From contig NZ_BOOC01000025.1 in NCBI RefSeq assembly GCF_016863035.1, positions 1 to 64,000 of the forward strand: 64,000 nt of DNA. The letters run 5' to 3'. Positions 42,290 through 51,962 of this stretch are shown here, piece by piece. Both the position numbers and the translations under genes were made by a program. Positions within the stretch are counted from its first letter, which is position 1. Each line of letters opens with the position of its first letter. The notes under the pieces are model-generated. The model ran no database searches. It saw nothing but the letters and a program-made list of their open reading frames with translations, and was not told where the DNA came from. The stretch comes from Microbispora corallina (GTDB lineage Bacteria; Actinomycetota; Actinomycetes; Streptosporangiales; Streptosporangiaceae).

Positions 42290-44074
42290 ATGCACAGAAG
42301 AAGACTGGGCATGGCCGCCATCGGCGCCGTGCTCGCCATCGGAGCGGCCGCCTGCGGCGGCGGCTCGGTTAACAGCCCGAGCGCCTCCGGAGGGGCCGCC
42401 TCCGGCGGCGCCGGGGCGGGCGCGACCGGCCAGTTCAACGCCGCGCTCTCCGCGGTGTTCAACCCGTCGGACAAGAAGGGCGGCACCCTCAAGTTCGCCA
42501 ACTCCGGCGACTGGGACTCCCTCGACCCGGCCGACACCTACTACGCGTACTCGTGGAACTTCGTCCGCCTGTACGGCCGTTCGCTGACGATGTTCAAGTC
42601 GGCCCCCGGCGCCGAGGGCAACCAGCTCGTCCCGGACCTCGCGCAGGACATGGGCAAGCCCAGCGACGGCGCGAAGACGTGGACCTACAAGCTCCGCCCG
42701 GGCGTGAAGTTCGAGGACGGCACGCCGGTCACGTCGAAGGACGTCAAGTACGGGGTGCTGCGCTCGCTCGACAAGGAGACCTTCCCGAACGGGCCCACGT
42801 ACTTCAACGACTTCCTGGACCTGCCGAAGGACTACAAGGGTCCGTACAAGTCCAAGGGCGTCAACACCGACAGCGCGATCGAGACGCCGGACGACCAGAC
42901 GATCGTCTTCCACCTCAAGCAGCCGCTGAGCAACTTCGACTACTTCGCCCAGATCCCGTCCACGATGCCGGTCCAGGAGAGCAAGGACACGGGCGCGAAG
43001 TACAAGGAGCACGTGGTCTCCACCGGTCCGTACAAGTTCGAGTCGAACGAGATCGGCAAGGGCTTCAAGCTGGTCCGCAACGACCAGTGGGACCCGTCGA
43101 CCGACCCGAACCGCAAGGCGCTCCCGGACAGCATCGAGGTCTCGACCAACGTCAACGCCGACGACATCGACAACCGGGTCCTCGCCGGCGACCTCGACGT
43201 CGACGTGGCGGGCACCGGTCTGCAGCCGGCCTCCCTCGGCCGGGTGCTGTCCGACCCGGCGATGAAGGCCAACACCGACAACCCGCTGAGCACGCGCCTC
43301 TGGTACACGTCGATCAACGGCAACGTCGCGCCGCTCGACAACCTCGACTGCCGCAAGGCCATCGAGTACGCCGCGGACAAGACCGCCTACCAGACCGCGT
43401 ACGGAGGCGAGTTCTCCGGCGGCCAGATCGCGACCAGCCTGCTGCCGCCCACCATCCCGGGTCACCAGGACATCAACCCGTACCCGAGCGGCTCGGACAA
43501 CAAGGGCGACCTGGCCAAGGCCAAGGAGGCCCTGCAGGCCTGCGGCCAGCCGAACGGCTTCGAGACGAACATCGCCTACCGCGCCGAGCGTCCGAAGGAG
43601 AAGGCGACCGCCGAGGCGCTGCAGCAGTCCCTCAGCCGGGTCGGCATCAAGCTCACGCTGAAGCCGTTCCCGCAGGCGGACTACTTCGCCCTGTACGCCG
43701 GCAAGCCGGGCTACGCCAAGGACAACAAGATCGGCCTGGCGCTCAACGGCTGGTCGGCCGACTGGCCCGACGGCTTCGGCTTCCTCCAGCAGATCGTCGA
43801 CAGCCGCGTCATCCGTGACACCGGCGGCTCCTCCAACATCTCCGTCCGTGACCCGGAGGTCGACAAGATGATCGACCAGGCGATGCAGGAGACCGACAAG
43901 TCCGCCCGTGAGGGCATGTGGGCGGCGATCGACAAGAAGGTCATGGACGACGCCTTCATCCTGCCGGGCCTGTGGGCCAAGAGCCTGCTCGCGCGCAGCA
44001 AGAACGCGACGAACGTCTTCGTCAACGACGCGTTCGGCATGTACGACTACCTCGGCATGGGCGCCGCGAAGTAG
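42290..44074 (+). CDS. dppA: peptide ABC transporter substrate-binding lipoprotein
   Basis: 594 residues from the ATG at 42290 (AAGGGG 7 nt upstream; an in-frame TTG at 42284 is less likely). The N-terminus is basic then hydrophobic, ending AIGAAACGGG, a lipobox-like site for lipid-modified Cys, followed by a Ser/Gly/Ala-rich linker. SBP_bac_5 family markers: GDWDSLDPADTYYAY, LVPDLAQDMGKPSDGAKTWTYKLRPGVKFEDGTPV (in parts), VSTGPYKFE. It captures peptides or similar solutes outside the membrane. The specificity cannot be read from sequence. A hairpin follows, probably raising its expression over the rest of the operon. Confidence 0.93.
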   Translation: MHRRRLGMAAIGAVLAIGAAACGGGSVNSPSASGGAASGGAGAGATGQFNAALSAVFNPSDKKGGTLKFANSGDWDSLDPADTYYAYSWNFVRLYGRSLTMFKSAPGAEGNQLVPDLAQDMGKPSDGAKTWTYKLRPGVKFEDGTPVTSKDVKYGVLRSLDKETFPNGPTYFNDFLDLPKDYKGPYKSKGVNTDSAIETPDDQTIVFHLKQPLSNFDYFAQIPSTMPVQESKDTGAKYKEHVVSTGPYKFESNEIGKGFKLVRNDQWDPSTDPNRKALPDSIEVSTNVNADDIDNRVLAGDLDVDVAGTGLQPASLGRVLSDPAMKANTDNPLSTRLWYTSINGNVAPLDNLDCRKAIEYAADKTAYQTAYGGEFSGGQIATSLLPPTIPGHQDINPYPSGSDNKGDLAKAKEALQACGQPNGFETNIAYRAERPKEKATAEALQQSLSRVGIKLTLKPFPQADYFALYAGKPGYAKDNKIGLALNGWSADWPDGFGFLQQIVDSRVIRDTGGSSNISVRDPEVDKMIDQAMQETDKSAREGMWAAIDKKVMDDAFILPGLWAKSLLARSKNATNVFVNDAFGMYDYLGMGAAK

Positions 44075-44126
44075 CACCGCCCATCCCGCAGAACCGATAG
44101 ATCCGACAGACGCGTGAACGCGGCAA

Positions 44127-44154
44127 GGGGGCCGGTCCGTCAGGGCCGGCCCCC
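44127..44154 (+). terminator. intra-operon hairpin after the binding-protein gene
   Basis: Perfect 9-bp stem GGGGGCCGG/CCGGCCCCC with a 10-nt loop, 53 nt after the dppA-like stop and just before the dppB-like start. It is well placed as a partial terminator or 3'-end stabiliser giving excess binding protein over permease and ATPases. Confidence 0.6.
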
Positions 44155-44169
44155 GGAGCCGGGGGGACT

Positions 44170-45189
44170 GTGGTCACATACATCATCCGGCGGCTGATCT
44201 GGGCGGTCGTGATGCTCACCATCGTGAGCATCATCACGTTCGCCATCTTCTTCCTGGTGCCGCGCCTGGCCGGCGCGACCTCGGAGAGCCTGGCCACCCG
44301 CTACGTGGGGCGCACCGCCTCGGCGGCGGACGTCAAGATCGCGGCCGAGAAGCTGGGCTTCAACGATCCGCTGATCGTGCAGTACGGGCGGTTCGCCAAG
44401 GGCATCGTCGCCGGGGCGGACTACGACTACGGTCCCGGCGTGGAGCACTGCCCCGCGCCGTGCTTCGGGTACTCCTTCATCACCCGGCTCCCCGTCTGGC
44501 CGGACCTCATGGACCGGCTGCCCATCACCGTCTCGCTCGCCATAGGGGCCGCCGTCATCTGGGTGATCGCCGGTGTCGCCACCGGCGTGCTGTCCGCGCT
44601 GAGACGCGGCAGCTTCTTCGACCGGGCGGCGATGAGCGTCGCCCTGGCGGGCGTGTCGCTTCCCATCTTCTTCACCGGCATCGTCTCGCTGGTGTTGTTC
44701 AGCTACGGCCGCCCCTTCGCGATCTTCGCGCCCGGCGGCAGCTACACCCCGTTCGAGCAGAACCCCGTCACCTGGGCGTACGACCTGATCCTGCCGTGGG
44801 TCACGCTCGCGTTCCTGTACGCCGCCGGGTACGCGCGGCTCACCCGGGCGGGCATGCTGGAGACGATGAACGAGGACTACATCCGCACGGCGCGGGCCAA
44901 GGGCCTCAACGAACGGACCGTCGTGGTCAAGCACGGCCTGCGCGGCGCGCTCACCCCGATTCTGACGATCTTCGGCCTCGACCTCGGCCTGCTGCTCGGC
45001 GGCGCCGTGCTCACCGAGAGCACCTACTCGCTGCCCGGCATCGGCAAGTACGCCATCGACGCGATCACCAACCAGGACCTCCCGAAGGTCATGGGCGTGG
45101 TCCTCGTCGCCGCGTTCTTCGTGGTCTTCGCGAACCTGGTCGTCGACCTCCTGTACGCCGTCGTGGACCCGAGGGTGAGGCTGGCATGA
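44170..45189 (+). CDS. dppB: peptide ABC transporter permease, DppB/OppB type
   Basis: 339 residues from a GTG (VVTYIIRRLIWAVVM). DppB hallmarks: the N-terminal TYIIRRL helix, FNDPLIVQYG in the first external loop, helices from RLPITVSLAIGAAVIW onward, and the EAA loop DYIRTARAKGLNERTVVVKHGLRGALTPI. It forms the membrane channel with DppC. Its stop overlaps the first ATPase gene by ATGA. Confidence 0.92.
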   Translation: MVTYIIRRLIWAVVMLTIVSIITFAIFFLVPRLAGATSESLATRYVGRTASAADVKIAAEKLGFNDPLIVQYGRFAKGIVAGADYDYGPGVEHCPAPCFGYSFITRLPVWPDLMDRLPITVSLAIGAAVIWVIAGVATGVLSALRRGSFFDRAAMSVALAGVSLPIFFTGIVSLVLFSYGRPFAIFAPGGSYTPFEQNPVTWAYDLILPWVTLAFLYAAGYARLTRAGMLETMNEDYIRTARAKGLNERTVVVKHGLRGALTPILTIFGLDLGLLLGGAVLTESTYSLPGIGKYAIDAITNQDLPKVMGVVLVAAFFVVFANLVVDLLYAVVDPRVRLA

Positions 45190-46211
45190 GTTTCCTCGAG
45201 CTGAAGGACCTGCGGATCCACTTCCCGACCGACGACGGCCTGGTCAAGTCGGTCGACGGGCTGTCGTTCGCCCTTGATCGGGGCAAGACCCTCGGCATCG
45301 TGGGGGAGTCCGGCTCCGGCAAGAGCGTCACCAGCCTCGGCATCCTCGGACTGCACAAGGGCGGCCGCGCCCGCATCTCCGGCGAGATCTGGCTCGACGG
45401 CGAGGAACTCGTCGGCGCGAGCCAGGAGCACGTGCGGACGCTGCGGGGCAAGAAGATGGCGATGATCTTCCAGGACCCGCTGTCCGCCATGCACCCCTTC
45501 TACACGGTCGGCACCCAGATCATCGAGGCGTACCGGATCCACAACGACGTGAGCAAGAAGGTCGCGCGCAAGCACGCGATCGACATGCTCGGCCGCGTGG
45601 GCATCCCGCAGCCGGACCGGCGGGTCGACAGCTACCCCCACGAGTTCTCCGGCGGCATGCGGCAGCGTGCGATGATCGCCATGGCGCTGAGCTGCGACCC
45701 CGAGCTGCTGATCGCCGACGAGCCGACCACGGCGCTCGACGTGACCGTGCAGGCGCAGATCCTCGACCTCATGCGCGACCTGCAGCGCGACTTCAACGCC
45801 GCGCTCATCATCATCACGCACGACCTCGGCGTGGTGGCCGAGCTGTCCGACGACATCCTCGTGATGTACGGCGGCAAGTGCGTGGAGTACGGCACGACCG
45901 GCGACATCTTCGAACGGCCCGAGCACCCGTACACGTGGGGCCTGCTCGGCTCGATGCCGCGCCTCGACCGGGAGCCGACTGAGCGGCTGCTGCCGATCAA
46001 GGGCTCGCCGCCCTCGCTGATCAACGTGCCCGCGGGCTGCGCCTTCCACCCGCGCTGCGCCTTCGAGGGCCGGACGAACGGCCGCGCGACGACCGAGGTG
46101 CCGGAGCTGCGCGAGACCGAGGGCGGCCACCTGGTGCGCTGCCACATGCCGCGCGACGTCCGGCGCGCCATCTGGGAGAACGAGATCAAGCCCACCCTGG
46201 AGGCCTCATGA
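45186..46211 (+). CDS. dppD: peptide ABC transporter ATP-binding protein, DppD type
   Basis: 341 residues, ATG overlapping dppB. Walker [10 protein letters not shown]-loop in [12 protein letters not shown], signature EFSGGMRQR, Walker B LLIADEP, and switch His in [11 protein letters not shown] are all present. The C-terminal oligopeptide-transporter extension ([23 protein letters not shown]) carries Cys residues that in some DppD homologues bind an iron-sulfur cluster. Together with DppF it energises uptake. ATGA overlap with the next gene. Confidence 0.94.
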   Translation: MSFLELKDLRIHFPTDDGLVKSVDGLSFALDRGKTLGIVGESGSGKSVTSLGILGLHKGGRARISGEIWLDGEELVGASQEHVRTLRGKKMAMIFQDPLSAMHPFYTVGTQIIEAYRIHNDVSKKVARKHAIDMLGRVGIPQPDRRVDSYPHEFSGGMRQRAMIAMALSCDPELLIADEPTTALDVTVQAQILDLMRDLQRDFNAALIIITHDLGVVAELSDDILVMYGGKCVEYGTTGDIFERPEHPYTWGLLGSMPRLDREPTERLLPIKGSPPSLINVPAGCAFHPRCAFEGRTNGRATTEVPELRETEGGHLVRCHMPRDVRRAIWENEIKPTLEAS

Positions 46212-47269
46212 CCGCCCCGAGCGAGCCCGCCATCGCCGACGGCGAGCCGCTGCTGTCCGTGCAGGGGCTGGAGAAGCACTTCCCGGTCACCAAGGGCCTG
46301 CTCAAGCGGCAGGTCGGCGCGGTCAGGGCGGTCGACGGCATCAGCTTCGACGTGGTCAAGGGCGAGACCCTCGGCCTGGTGGGGGAGTCGGGCTGCGGCA
46401 AGACGACCACCGGCCGTCTGGTCACCCGGCTCATCGAGCCGACCGGCGGGAAGGTCGTCTTCGAGGGGCAGGACATCACGCACATGTCGCAGGGCCGCAT
46501 CCGGCCGCTGCGCCGCGACGTGCAGATGATCTTCCAGGACCCCTACAGCTCGCTGAACCCCCGGCACACGGTCGGCGCCATCGTCGGCGCGCCGTTCCGG
46601 ATCCAGGGCATCAAGACCGAGCAGGGCACGAAGAAGGCGGTCCAGGAGATCCTGGAGCTCGTCGGGCTCAACCCCGAGCACTACAACCGCTACCCGCACG
46701 AGTTCTCCGGCGGCCAGCGGCAGCGCATCGGCATCGCCAGGACGCTGGCGCTCAAGCCGAAGCTGATCATCGCGGACGAGCCGGTCTCCGCGCTGGACGT
46801 GTCGATCCAGGCCCAGGTGGTCAACCTGCTGGAGGACCTGCAGAGGGAGCTCGACCTCACCTACGTGGTGATCGCGCACGACCTGTCGGTGGTCCGGCAC
46901 ATCAGCGACCGCGTCGCGGTCATGTACCTGGGCAAGATCGTCGAGCTGGCGGACCGCAAGAGCCTGTACGACTCGCCGATGCACCCGTACACGAACGCGC
47001 TGCTGTCGGCCGTCCCGATCCCCGACCCCAAGCGGCGGACCGAGCGGGAGCGGATCCGGCTGCAGGGCGACGTGCCGTCGCCGCTGAACCCGCCGCCGGC
47101 GTGCCGCTTCCACACCCGCTGCTGGAAGGCCCAGGAGATCTGCCGGACCGTCGAGCCGCCGCTGGAGACGCTCGCGGCCGGCCACCAGGTCGCCTGCCAC
47201 TTCCCGGAGAACGCGCCGGTCGCCACGGGCTCGGCCGCGCCCGGCGCGACCGCGGCCGCGGCGGACTGA
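46208..47269 (+). CDS. dppF: peptide ABC transporter ATP-binding protein, DppF type
   Basis: 353 residues, ATG overlapping dppD. Walker [11 protein letters not shown]-loop [15 protein letters not shown], signature FSGGQRQR, Walker [12 protein letters not shown], switch His in [11 protein letters not shown], all intact. The C-terminal region [15 protein letters not shown] and a Cys-containing [12 protein letters not shown] follows. Last gene of the operon; a 19-bp perfect hairpin begins 9 nt after the stop. Confidence 0.94.
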   Translation: MTAPSEPAIADGEPLLSVQGLEKHFPVTKGLLKRQVGAVRAVDGISFDVVKGETLGLVGESGCGKTTTGRLVTRLIEPTGGKVVFEGQDITHMSQGRIRPLRRDVQMIFQDPYSSLNPRHTVGAIVGAPFRIQGIKTEQGTKKAVQEILELVGLNPEHYNRYPHEFSGGQRQRIGIARTLALKPKLIIADEPVSALDVSIQAQVVNLLEDLQRELDLTYVVIAHDLSVVRHISDRVAVMYLGKIVELADRKSLYDSPMHPYTNALLSAVPIPDPKRRTERERIRLQGDVPSPLNPPPACRFHTRCWKAQEICRTVEPPLETLAAGHQVACHFPENAPVATGSAAPGATAAAAD

Positions 47270-47277
47270 GGGCGTCT

Positions 47278-47336
47278 CCGCCGGTACGGCTTCCGCTGTC
47301 TTCCCCCCCAGACGGCCCGCGGAAGCCGTACCGGCG
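47278..47336 (+). terminator. very strong hairpin ending the peptide transporter operon
   Basis: Perfect 19-bp inverted repeat CCGCCGGTACGGCTTCCGC (47278-47296) with its complement at 47318-47336. The 21-nt loop itself contains GTCT/AGAC. It lies between dppF and the convergent response-regulator gene, 9 nt after the dppF stop, so it can act on both strands. Confidence 0.8.
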
Positions 47337-47496
47337 GCGCCCACACCCGGAACGCTATCGGGCCCGGCCGGGGCCGGGGATCGGCCTGCGGGACCGTCCT
47401 CGCCTGCGCCCACGGCAGGACGCCGGGTGCCTCGCCTCCTCCCTCGGGAGTAGGCACACGGGCCCGGCGGGTCGCCGGGAGCCCCAGGCGGAGCCG

Positions 47497-48180
47497 CTAG
47501 GAGAAGGCCCCCGGGATGATCAGCCCGGTCTCGTAGGCCAGCACGACCGCCTGCACCCGGTCGCGCAGCCCCAGCTTCGTCAGCACGTTGCCGACGTGGG
47601 TCTTCACGGTCGTCTCGCTGACGACCAGCTCGGCGGCGATCTCCGCGTTCGACATGCCCCTGGCGATCAGCCGGAGCACCTCGAGCTCGCGCTCGGTCAG
47701 CCGGTCGAGCCGGGCGGGCGTCGCCTGCTGGTGCGCGGAGGGCAGCCGCGTGGCGAACCTGTCGAGCAGCCGCCGGGTGACGCTCGGCGCCACGATCGCG
47801 TCACCGGCCGCCACCACCCGGATCGCCTGCACCAGGTCGTCCGGCGGCACGTCCTTGAGCAGGAACCCGCTCGCGCCCGCCCGCAGGGCCTCGACGATGT
47901 ACTCGTCCAGGTCGAACGTCGTCAGCACGAGCACCTTCGGCACGTGCGCCGTCGGCGCGGCCTCCCGCACGATGCGGCGGGTGGCCTCGATGCCGTCCGT
48001 CCCCGGCATCCGGACGTCCATCAGCACGACGTCGGGCAGCAGGGCGCGCGACTGCTCCATCGCCATCGCCCCGTCGCCGGCCTCGCCGACGACCGTGACG
48101 TCCGGCTCGGCCTCCAGGATGAAGCGGAACCCCGTGCGCAGCAGCGGCTGGTCGTCGACAAGCAGCACCCGGATCGTCAT
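47497..48180 (-). CDS. NarL/FixJ-type response regulator
   Basis: 227 residues from the ATG at 48180. The receiver domain has acidic Asp9-Asp10, the phosphoacceptor Asp55 in [10 protein letters not shown], and Lys in [11 protein letters not shown]. After a linker comes the LuxR-type helix-turn-helix ([25 protein letters not shown], then [18 protein letters not shown]). No Shine-Dalgarno is obvious; the ATG lies 44 nt after the kinase stop, suggesting translation tied to the kinase transcript. Targets are unknown; the convergent peptide transporter is a neighbour, not a proven target. Confidence 0.93.
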   Translation of the reverse strand: MTIRVLLVDDQPLLRTGFRFILEAEPDVTVVGEAGDGAMAMEQSRALLPDVVLMDVRMPGTDGIEATRRIVREAAPTAHVPKVLVLTTFDLDEYIVEALRAGASGFLLKDVPPDDLVQAIRVVAAGDAIVAPSVTRRLLDRFATRLPSAHQQATPARLDRLTERELEVLRLIARGMSNAEIAAELVVSETTVKTHVGNVLTKLGLRDRVQAVVLAYETGLIIPGAFS

Positions 48181-48223
48181 GCGAGGGCCGCCGTCCGGCG
48201 GGCGTGGGGGAGCACGCTGATCG

Positions 48224-49426
48224 TCATGGTCTGTCCTTGAGGGGGAATCGGGCCCTGACCTCGAACCCGCCCCCGGTCCGGGGGCCGATTCGCAGGACTC
48301 CACCATAGAGCGCCACGCGCTCCCTGATGCCCACCAGGCCGTGGCCCTTCCCGGCGACCCGCGCGGGGCCGTCGGCGCCGCCCCGCCCGTCGTCCTCAAC
48401 GTGGACGGACAGCTCGTTCTGCTCGTGCCGCACGGTCACCCAGGCCCGGGCGGCCGGGCCGGCGTGCCGCAGGCTGTTCGTGAGCGCCTCCTGGACGAGG
48501 CGGTAGGCGGCCAGGTCGATGCCGGGCGGCAGCCCCCGCCGCTCGCCCTCCACCCACAGCTGGGTGCGCAGCCCCGCCTCGCGCATCTGCTCGACCAGCG
48601 TCGGCAGGTCCTGCATGCCCGGCTGCGGCCCCAGCTCGGCCGGCCCGTCGGTGCGCAGCACGCCGACGATGTTGCGCATCTCCGCCATCGCCGTGCGGCC
48701 CATCTCCTCGATCGCGGTGAGCGCGTCGCGGGCGACCTCGGGATCGGCGTCGAGCATCTTGCGCGCAGCCGCGGCCTGCACGGTCATCACGCTCACGTGG
48801 TGGGCCACGACGTCGTGCAGCTCCCGGGCGATGCGGGAGCGCTCCTCGGCCCGCGCGGCCCGGGTGTCGGCCTCCCGCGCCCGCTCCAGCCGGTCGGCCC
48901 GCTGCATCAGCTCGGCCAGGTAGGCGCGGCGCAGCCGGACCGCCCTGCCGCACACCCAGCACAGCAGCGCGACCACGACGACGACCACGTGGTCGGTCCA
49001 CGGCATCGGCCCGCGCCCGATCCCGGCGTCCACGCCGTACGCCAGCAGGTCGGCGACGATCGCGGCGAGGCTGAGCGCCAGGCCCCGGTGGGCGGCCACC
49101 GAGTAGAGCAGGACGAGCGGGCCCAGCCCGCTGAGGCCGTCGTCGTACCCCATCGCGTCGAGCGTCCACTGGGGGACGATCGTCGCGAGGAGCAGGACGA
49201 ACGGCCACCGCCGCCGCAGCGCGACGGGCAGCGTGCAGGCCGCCGCCAGCACGAGGCCCAGCGGGTCGTACGGCCGTGTCGCGCCCGTCTGCCACTCGGC
49301 GGACCCGCCGCCCGCGAGCACGACGAGCGACAGCGAGGCCGTCGTCAGCACCACCGCGAGGATCGAGTCCGCGACCAGGGGATGGGCTCGTAGCCAGGGA
49401 CGCGGACTGCCGGGGGTGGTGCGCAC
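48224..49426 (-). CDS. sensor histidine kinase (HisKA_3 family)
   Basis: 400 residues from a GTG at 49426. Several N-terminal membrane helices (about 18-160) with short loops suggest membrane-embedded sensing. Then come a coiled linker and the HisKA_3 phosphoacceptor box ARELHDVVAHHVSVM, followed by the HATPase domain (LVQEALTNSLRHAG, VEDDGRGG, GHGLVGIRERV). It phosphorylates the NarL-type regulator encoded next. The start lacks a ribosome site, but TAGATT (49433-49438) ends 6 nt before it, indicating a leaderless mRNA. Confidence 0.92.
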   Translation of the reverse strand: MRTTPGSPRPWLRAHPLVADSILAVVLTTASLSLVVLAGGGSAEWQTGATRPYDPLGLVLAAACTLPVALRRRWPFVLLLATIVPQWTLDAMGYDDGLSGLGPLVLLYSVAAHRGLALSLAAIVADLLAYGVDAGIGRGPMPWTDHVVVVVVALLCWVCGRAVRLRRAYLAELMQRADRLERAREADTRAARAEERSRIARELHDVVAHHVSVMTVQAAAARKMLDADPEVARDALTAIEEMGRTAMAEMRNIVGVLRTDGPAELGPQPGMQDLPTLVEQMREAGLRTQLWVEGERRGLPPGIDLAAYRLVQEALTNSLRHAGPAARAWVTVRHEQNELSVHVEDDGRGGADGPARVAGKGHGLVGIRERVALYGGVLRIGPRTGGGFEVRARFPLKDRP

Positions 49427-49564
49427 GTACCAAATCTAGGCCGTCGCCTGCGGTGTCCACCCTGCCCGGGAGGGATATGGGTGCTCCTCCCCACGGAGGA
49501 TCCGCCCGGCCCGATGGCCGCCCGGCCCCCTGGCTCCGGGACGGTTCCGGGCGGGCGGCGGGGG

Positions 49565-50428
49565 TCAGAGCTCGTCGGTGGCGGCCCTCCTGCCGCCGGC
49601 GCGGGAGGACAGGCCGGGCCGGCGGTCCGGCACGGGGGGCGGGGTGCCGCCGAACTCGGGGCACAGCGCCTGGTGGTCGCACCAGTCGCACAGCCGCGAG
49701 GGGCGGGCGCGCCACTCCCGGGTGCGCACGGCGCGCTCGATGGCGGCCCAGAGGGCCTCGACCTTGCGCTCGGTGGCCCGCAGGTCCGCCTCGTCAGGCG
49801 TGTACCGGACGATCTCGCCGTTGCCGAGGTACATGAGCTGGAGCATGCGCGGGACCCGCCCGTTCAGCCGCCACAGCGCGAGCGCGTAGAACTTCATCTG
49901 GAACAGCGCCTTGGCCTCGAAGTCGCGCCCCGGCGCCGTGCCCGTCTTGTAGTCGACGACCCTGACCTCGCCGGTGGGGGCGACGTCGAGGCGGTCGATG
50001 TAGCCGCGCAGCAGCAGGCCGCTGTCGAGCACGGTCTCGACGTACATCTCCCGCTCGGCCGGCTCCAGCCGCTGCGGGTCCTCCAGCGTGAAGTAGCGCT
50101 CGACCATGCCGCGGGCCTGGGCGAGCCACGCGTCGCGCTCCTCGTCGCCGGCGAACAGCCCGGCGTACTCCGGCTCCTCGGCCAGCAGCCGCGTCCACTG
50201 CGGCTCCAGCAGGTCCTGCGCGGCGGCGACCGTGCGGGCCTCGGCGGGAAGGTCGTACAGCCGCTCCAGGACGGCGTGGACGAGCGTGCCGCGCACCGCC
50301 GCCGGGGAGGGCTTCTCGGGGAGCTGGTCGATGACCCGGAACCGGTAGAGCAGCGGGCACGTCATGAAGTCACCGGCGCGGGAGGGGGACAGCGCGCCGA
50401 TGATCGAGCGCTCTTCGGCGAGGGTCAT
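49565..50428 (-). CDS. RecB-like PD-(D/E)XK nuclease with C-terminal Cys cluster
   Basis: 287 residues from the ATG at 50428; -10-like TACAGT (50436-50441) ends 7 nt upstream, so the mRNA is probably leaderless. Nuclease motifs: GTLVHAVLERL (His), GYIDRLDV (Asp), VVDYKTG (Asp-x-Lys) and QMKFYALAL (Gln motif). The terminal CDWCDHQALCPEF, with a Cys far upstream (TCPLLYRF), matches the four-Cys [4Fe-4S] site of Cas4/AddB-like nucleases. This RecB-like gene commonly lies near the M50 protease and TrmI genes in actinobacteria. No Cas genes are nearby. Confidence 0.88.
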   Translation of the reverse strand: MTLAEERSIIGALSPSRAGDFMTCPLLYRFRVIDQLPEKPSPAAVRGTLVHAVLERLYDLPAEARTVAAAQDLLEPQWTRLLAEEPEYAGLFAGDEERDAWLAQARGMVERYFTLEDPQRLEPAEREMYVETVLDSGLLLRGYIDRLDVAPTGEVRVVDYKTGTAPGRDFEAKALFQMKFYALALWRLNGRVPRMLQLMYLGNGEIVRYTPDEADLRATERKVEALWAAIERAVRTREWRARPSRLCDWCDHQALCPEFGGTPPPVPDRRPGLSSRAGGRRAATDEL

Positions 50429-50611
50429 GCCCGGAACTGTAGGACACGGGACCGACACTCCGCGCCGCGACGGCGACGGCCGGGCGGCGCCCTGGAGGCG
50501 TCCGGCTCGGCGGCGAACCGGCCTGGACGTACGCGGAGGGGCCGTCAGCTCTTAGGCTGATCTCACCTCGCGGCGCGTAGCATCGAGGTCAAGGGAGGGA
50601 AGGCGGCCATC

Positions 50612-51742
50612 ATGAGCACACCTGTCAACGCGTCCCCGGGGCTGCGGATGGGCCGACCGTTCGGCATCCCGGTGTACGTCTCCCCGACGTGGCTCATCGT
50701 GGCGGCCTTCATCACCATCAGCTTCCAGCCGGTGTTCGCCGACAGCCTGCCCGGCTACAGCGACGTCGCGACATACGCGGTGGCGCTCGCCTTCGCCGTC
50801 CTGCTGTACGTCTCGGTGCTCCTGCACGAGCTCGCCCACTGCGTGGTGGCCAAGCACTACGGCCTGCCGGTGCGGCGCATCACCCTCTACCTGCTCGGCG
50901 GCGTGTCCGAGATCGAGCGCGAGCCGGAGACGGCCGGGCGGGAGTTCAACGTCGCCTTCGCCGGGCCGCTGCTGTCCTTGGGGCTCGCCGCCGTGGGCTT
51001 CCTGGTCTACAAGTTCGCCGTTCCGGCCGAGGGCATCGTCTCCGTGCTGGTCCTGCAGCTGTGGGGGTCCAACGCCATCGTGGGCGTGTTCAACCTGCTG
51101 CCGGGGCTGCCCCTCGACGGCGGCCGGATGCTCCGGGCGGCCGTGTGGAAGGTGACCCGCGACTCCGGCACGGGCACGCTGGCCGCCGCCTGGGTGGGCC
51201 GGGCCGTGGCCGTCGCGGTGGTCGCGGTGCCGCTGCTGCTCAACCTGATGTCCGGCCAGGACACCGGCTTCGGGCAGATGCTCTGGTCGATCGTGCTCGC
51301 CTCGTTCATCTGGGTCGGGGCGTCGCAGTCGCTGCGGGTGGCCCGGGTGCGGGCCCGGCTGCCGCAGCTGCGCGCCCGGCTGCTGGCCCGCCGCGCCATC
51401 CCGGTGACCGCCGAGGTGCCGCTGTCGGAGGCGCTGCGCCGGGCCAGGGAGGCGGGCGCGGGCGCGATGGTCCTGGTCGACCACGACGGCCACCCGATCG
51501 GCATCGTCAACGAGGCCGCCGTGAACGCCACCCCCGAGCACCGCCGCCCCTGGGTGACCGTCGGCTCGGTCGCCCGCAGCCTGGAGCCCTCGCTCGTGCT
51601 CGGCGCCGACCTGGAGGGGGAGTCGCTGCTCGACGCCATGCGGGGCACCCCGGCGGCGGAGTACCTGCTCGTCGAGCGGGGCGGCGAGATCTACGGCGTG
51701 CTCGCCACCGCCGACGTCAACCGCATGTTCACCGGTGTCTGA
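50612..51742 (+). CDS. site-2-protease-like M50 metalloprotease with CBS domains
   Basis: 376 residues, ATG at 50612 (AGGGAGGGAAGG upstream). Intramembrane zinc protease: HELAH (first His and Glu in LLHELAHCVV) and the distant Asp in NLLPGLPLDGGRML, within about six membrane helices. The C-terminal cytoplasmic part (about 265-375) has two CBS motifs (ITAEVPLSEALRRA-like start, MVLVDHDGHPIGIVNE, and YLLVERGGEIYGVLATADV), which usually bind adenyl nucleotides and may gate activity. Substrates are probably membrane anti-sigma factors or similar. It lies near the proteasome genes, as in related genomes. Confidence 0.92.
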   Translation: MSTPVNASPGLRMGRPFGIPVYVSPTWLIVAAFITISFQPVFADSLPGYSDVATYAVALAFAVLLYVSVLLHELAHCVVAKHYGLPVRRITLYLLGGVSEIEREPETAGREFNVAFAGPLLSLGLAAVGFLVYKFAVPAEGIVSVLVLQLWGSNAIVGVFNLLPGLPLDGGRMLRAAVWKVTRDSGTGTLAAAWVGRAVAVAVVAVPLLLNLMSGQDTGFGQMLWSIVLASFIWVGASQSLRVARVRARLPQLRARLLARRAIPVTAEVPLSEALRRAREAGAGAMVLVDHDGHPIGIVNEAAVNATPEHRRPWVTVGSVARSLEPSLVLGADLEGESLLDAMRGTPAAEYLLVERGGEIYGVLATADVNRMFTGV

Positions 51743-51962
51743 CCGCCCGCCCACCCCCTCGTCTTCCCGCCCGGCGGGGACTAGTGTGGCGTCGGCGCAG
51801 GGTGCGTCGAGACCAGGGCCGACGGCCGTACGGTCTGGTACGCCCAGCTCCGGAAGGCCGGTTCACCGCTCTTTTTGCTACGTTCTGGGGTGATCGATCC
51901 GGCACACGGTGGTGCCGACGAGGGTGCCGGTCATCCGGTGGCGTTTCCGGAGGGAGAGTTCT

